From the NCBI GenBank assembly GCA_015489145.1, contig WGAH01000268.1:1-6931 (forward strand): 6,931 nt of DNA, given 5' to 3'. Below are positions 5,546 through 6,931 of this stretch, piece by piece. Below the pieces are notes generated by a model. It did not search any database, was not told the DNA's origin, and saw only the letters and a list, made by a program, of their open reading frames with translations. The stretch comes from Deltaproteobacteria bacterium. GTDB taxonomy: Bacteria > Myxococcota_A > UBA796 > UBA2385. Position numbers and translations under genes: made by a program. Numbering within the stretch: position 1 is the first letter of the stretch; every line of letters starts with the position of its first letter.

Positions 5546-5566
5546 CGATGACAGGGCGATGACAGG
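5546..5566 (-). promoter_or_regulatory. tandem CTGTCATCG direct repeat upstream of the spike operon (Pho-box-like)
   Basis: On the minus strand, CCTGTCATCG occurs twice (5566-5557 and 5555-5546), an 11-bp period, reading toward the spike operon. Each half-site contains CTGTCAT, identical to the PhoB-box half-site known from enterobacteria, and the period is also the same. It is centred about 130 bp upstream of the predicted operon start, farther than a classical Pho box, which overlaps the -35. The same GTCATCG-N4-GTCATCG pair precedes PAAR. Confidence 0.55.
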
Positions 5567-5708
5567 ACGGCCCGCCGCCGAGGCCTCCGGGCCGCCGCGC
5601 GGCGACGGCGGCCGGGCGCTGGCACGCCGGTCCCCGCCACCCGGGGTCTCGCGGCGGCGCCTCGGAGCGCGGGGAGCACCGCCCCGGAGGACCGCCGGCC
5701 CGGTCGGT

Positions 5709-5714
5709 TAGCAT
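5709..5714 (+). promoter_or_regulatory. possible -10 element of the EEP gene
   Basis: TAGCAT within a short AT-richer patch, about 66 nt upstream of the ATG at 5781. No recognisable -35 lies 16-18 bp upstream. This is a weak call, based on position and local composition. Confidence 0.25.
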
Positions 5715-5780
5715 CGCTCGCACCCGAGCCCCACCGCGGCGCCCCGCCCGGGCGCGGCGACCACCCCCGGGAGGCCCGCC

Positions 5781-6929
5781 ATGCGCCCCGTCCGCGTCCT
5801 CCTCGCCATCCTCGCCGCCCTCCTCGCCCTCGTGGCCGTCCTCGTCGGGCTGGCGCTGGCGACCGAGTACCGCCCGGCCCCGGAGGAGCCGGCGGAGGCC
5901 GACTGCGAGCGGGACGGCGCCCCCCTCCGCGCCGGCCAGCCCTTCACGGTGCTGTCCTGGAACCTCCAGTACGCCGGTTCCCGCAAGCACCACTTCTTCT
6001 ACGACGGCGGGCGGGCGGTCAGCGTGCCCGAGGCCGACGTGCGCGCCACCCTCGACGCCATCGGCGCCGTGCTGGAGGAGGTGGGCCCCGACCTGGCGCT
6101 CCTGCAGGAGGTCGACCGCAACTCGCGTCGCACGCACTTCATCGACGAGCTGCCCCCCCTGGTCCAGGCCGCCGGCGCCGCCTGCTGGGCCGCCGCCCCC
6201 TACCACCGCTCCCCCTACGTGCCGGCGCCGAGCCACGAGCCGATGGGCCGGGTCGACCTCGAGCTCGCCCTGCTCTCCCGCGCCCCGATGCGCCACGCCG
6301 TGCGCCACCAGCTCCCGCTCCTCGACGAGCCCTGGTACCGCAAGGTGTTCAACCTCAAGCGGGCCGTGCTCACCGCCGAGGTCCCCGTCGAGGGGCTCGA
6401 CCAGCCGCTGGCCGTCGCCGTCACCCACCTCTCCGCCTTCTCCCACGGCGACGGCACCCTGTCCCGGCAGGTCGACGCCCTCGACGCCTGGATCGCCGCC
6501 CGCCCCCCCGGCCAGCCCTGGATCCTCGCCGGCGACATGAACATGCTGCCCCCGGGGGACGATCCGAAGCGCCTGTCGGCCGAGTCCGATCTCTACGCCG
6601 ACGCCGACAACCCCATCGAGCGCCTGTTCGCCCGCTATTCCGAGGTCTTCTCCGACCAGCTCGACCCGGCGAACCGAACCTACCTCCCCTTCGGGGCCGC
6701 GGAGCCCGACCGGAAGATCGACTACATCTTCCACGGCGGGCCGATCCGCGTCGTCGAGGCGCGGGTGATGCGCGAACACGCCGACATCTCCGACCACCTG
6801 CCCCTGGTGGCGCGCTTCGCGGTCGGCGAGGCCGCGGTTCCCGGGGCCGCCGCCGCGGGGGACGAGGGCGCCGAGGTCCCGGCGGACGCCCCCGCCGACG
6901 GCGCGCCCCCGGCTCCCGGCGACCCCTGA
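5781..6929 (+). CDS. membrane-anchored endonuclease/exonuclease/phosphatase (EEP) family protein
   Basis: A complete 382-residue protein of the metal-dependent EEP superfamily (DNase I, ExoIII, sphingomyelinase and inositol-phosphatase types), which cleaves phosphodiester or phosphate-ester bonds. The fold's motifs occur in order: SWNLQ (N61), LLQEVDRNS (E110), LELALLSR (160-167), VTHLS (H216), AGDMNM (D252, N254), DYIF (D314) and SDHLPL (D338, H339), so the catalytic set looks intact. Residues 5-27 are an uninterrupted hydrophobic helix, a signal anchor or uncleaved signal, and there is no lipobox. The enzyme domain should therefore lie outside the inner membrane. Residues about 351-382 are an Ala/Pro/Asp-rich tail with no recognisable domain. 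Start: ATG with GGGAGG 6 nt upstream. The substrate cannot be named; its extracytoplasmic location makes a lipid headgroup, extracellular nucleic acid or phosphate scavenging plausible. It is divergent from the spike operon and shares its control region. Confidence 0.88.
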   Translation: MRPVRVLLAILAALLALVAVLVGLALATEYRPAPEEPAEADCERDGAPLRAGQPFTVLSWNLQYAGSRKHHFFYDGGRAVSVPEADVRATLDAIGAVLEEVGPDLALLQEVDRNSRRTHFIDELPPLVQAAGAACWAAAPYHRSPYVPAPSHEPMGRVDLELALLSRAPMRHAVRHQLPLLDEPWYRKVFNLKRAVLTAEVPVEGLDQPLAVAVTHLSAFSHGDGTLSRQVDALDAWIAARPPGQPWILAGDMNMLPPGDDPKRLSAESDLYADADNPIERLFARYSEVFSDQLDPANRTYLPFGAAEPDRKIDYIFHGGPIRVVEARVMREHADISDHLPLVARFAVGEAAVPGAAAAGDEGAEVPADAPADGAPPAPGDP

Positions 6930-6931
6930 GC

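Larger units (their letters stand above)
5336..5780. other. 445-bp divergent control region between spike operon and EEP gene
   Basis: No credible gene is present; the ORFs here are Arg/Pro-rich shadows. From left to right it holds the spike-operon leader (about 85 nt), a sigma-70-like promoter (5429-5458, minus), a 43-bp imperfect hairpin (5478-5520), the tandem GTCATCG box (5546-5566, minus), about 140 bp of GC-rich sequence in which I see no clear signal, a possible -10 for the EEP gene (5709-5714) and that gene's ribosome binding site (5769-5774). Confidence 0.7.

Noticed and set aside
3947..5551. 534-codon plus-strand ORF antisense to spike copies 2 and 3
   Set aside because: Val/Leu/Asp/His-rich shadow produced by GC-biased third positions. 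It has no domain, and repeated segments only mirror the paralogous genes on the other strand.
5620..5636. TGGCACG at 5620-5626 as a sigma-54 -24 element for the EEP gene
   Set aside because: After the N4 spacer the -12 position reads TCCCC and lacks the essential GC of TTGC, so it is not a credible sigma-54 promoter.
5455..5679. 74-codon minus-strand ORF in the control region
   Set aside because: Arg/Ala/Pro-rich with no ribosome site; it overlaps the -35, the hairpin and the tandem box.
4404..6797. 797-codon minus-strand ORF spanning the control region and the EEP gene
   Set aside because: It runs antisense to the EEP gene and in another frame through two spike genes; its composition is low complexity, and real genes with clear motifs occupy the same DNA.

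Overview
The window is a very GC-rich bacterial segment, above 70% by eye, with strong AGGAGG-type ribosome binding sites. A eukaryotic-type Ser/Thr kinase fused to a STAND ATPase and pentapeptide repeats, next to contractile-injection spike genes, suggests a large-genome lineage such as Myxococcota or Planctomycetota. This placement is inference; no rRNA or marker gene is present.

Layout: (1) 3-2711, plus strand: the 3' part of a large signalling protein that is cut by the left window edge. It runs kinase C-lobe, STAND-type P-loop ATPase, one membrane helix, then two pentapeptide-repeat modules. (2) 2815-3135, plus strand: a stand-alone PAAR spike-tip protein. (3) 3213-5335, minus strand, convergent with PAAR: a tight operon of three paralogous short gp5/VgrG OB-fold spike proteins, transcribed in the order 5335>4664, 4651>3935, 3923>3213. 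Each has an AGGAG-type site 5 nt before the start; the start codons are TTG, GTG and ATG in that order. (4) 5336-5780: a 445-bp divergent control region. (5) 5781-6929, plus strand: a complete membrane-anchored endonuclease/exonuclease/phosphatase (EEP) family enzyme.

How the parts may fit: PAAR and gp5/VgrG proteins form the puncturing tip of contractile machines (phage tails, T6SS, extracellular injection systems). Here the spike proteins have only the OB fold and needle region, with no gp27-like hub domain. No sheath, tube, baseplate or ATPase gene is visible in the window. Two of the three spikes end in a C-terminal HxH motif like the metal-binding apex of P2-type spikes; the third lacks it and is the natural candidate to carry the PAAR cap.

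The most notable non-coding signal is a tandem direct repeat, GTCATCG-N4-GTCATCG (11-bp period). It occurs exactly twice in the window, upstream of PAAR and upstream of the spike operon, both times reading in the direction of transcription. It closely resembles a PhoB-type (OmpR-family) box and suggests co-regulation of the two halves of the spike. The operon also has a clear sigma-70-like promoter (TTGACT-N18-TATATT) and a 43-bp imperfect hairpin between that promoter and the tandem repeat.
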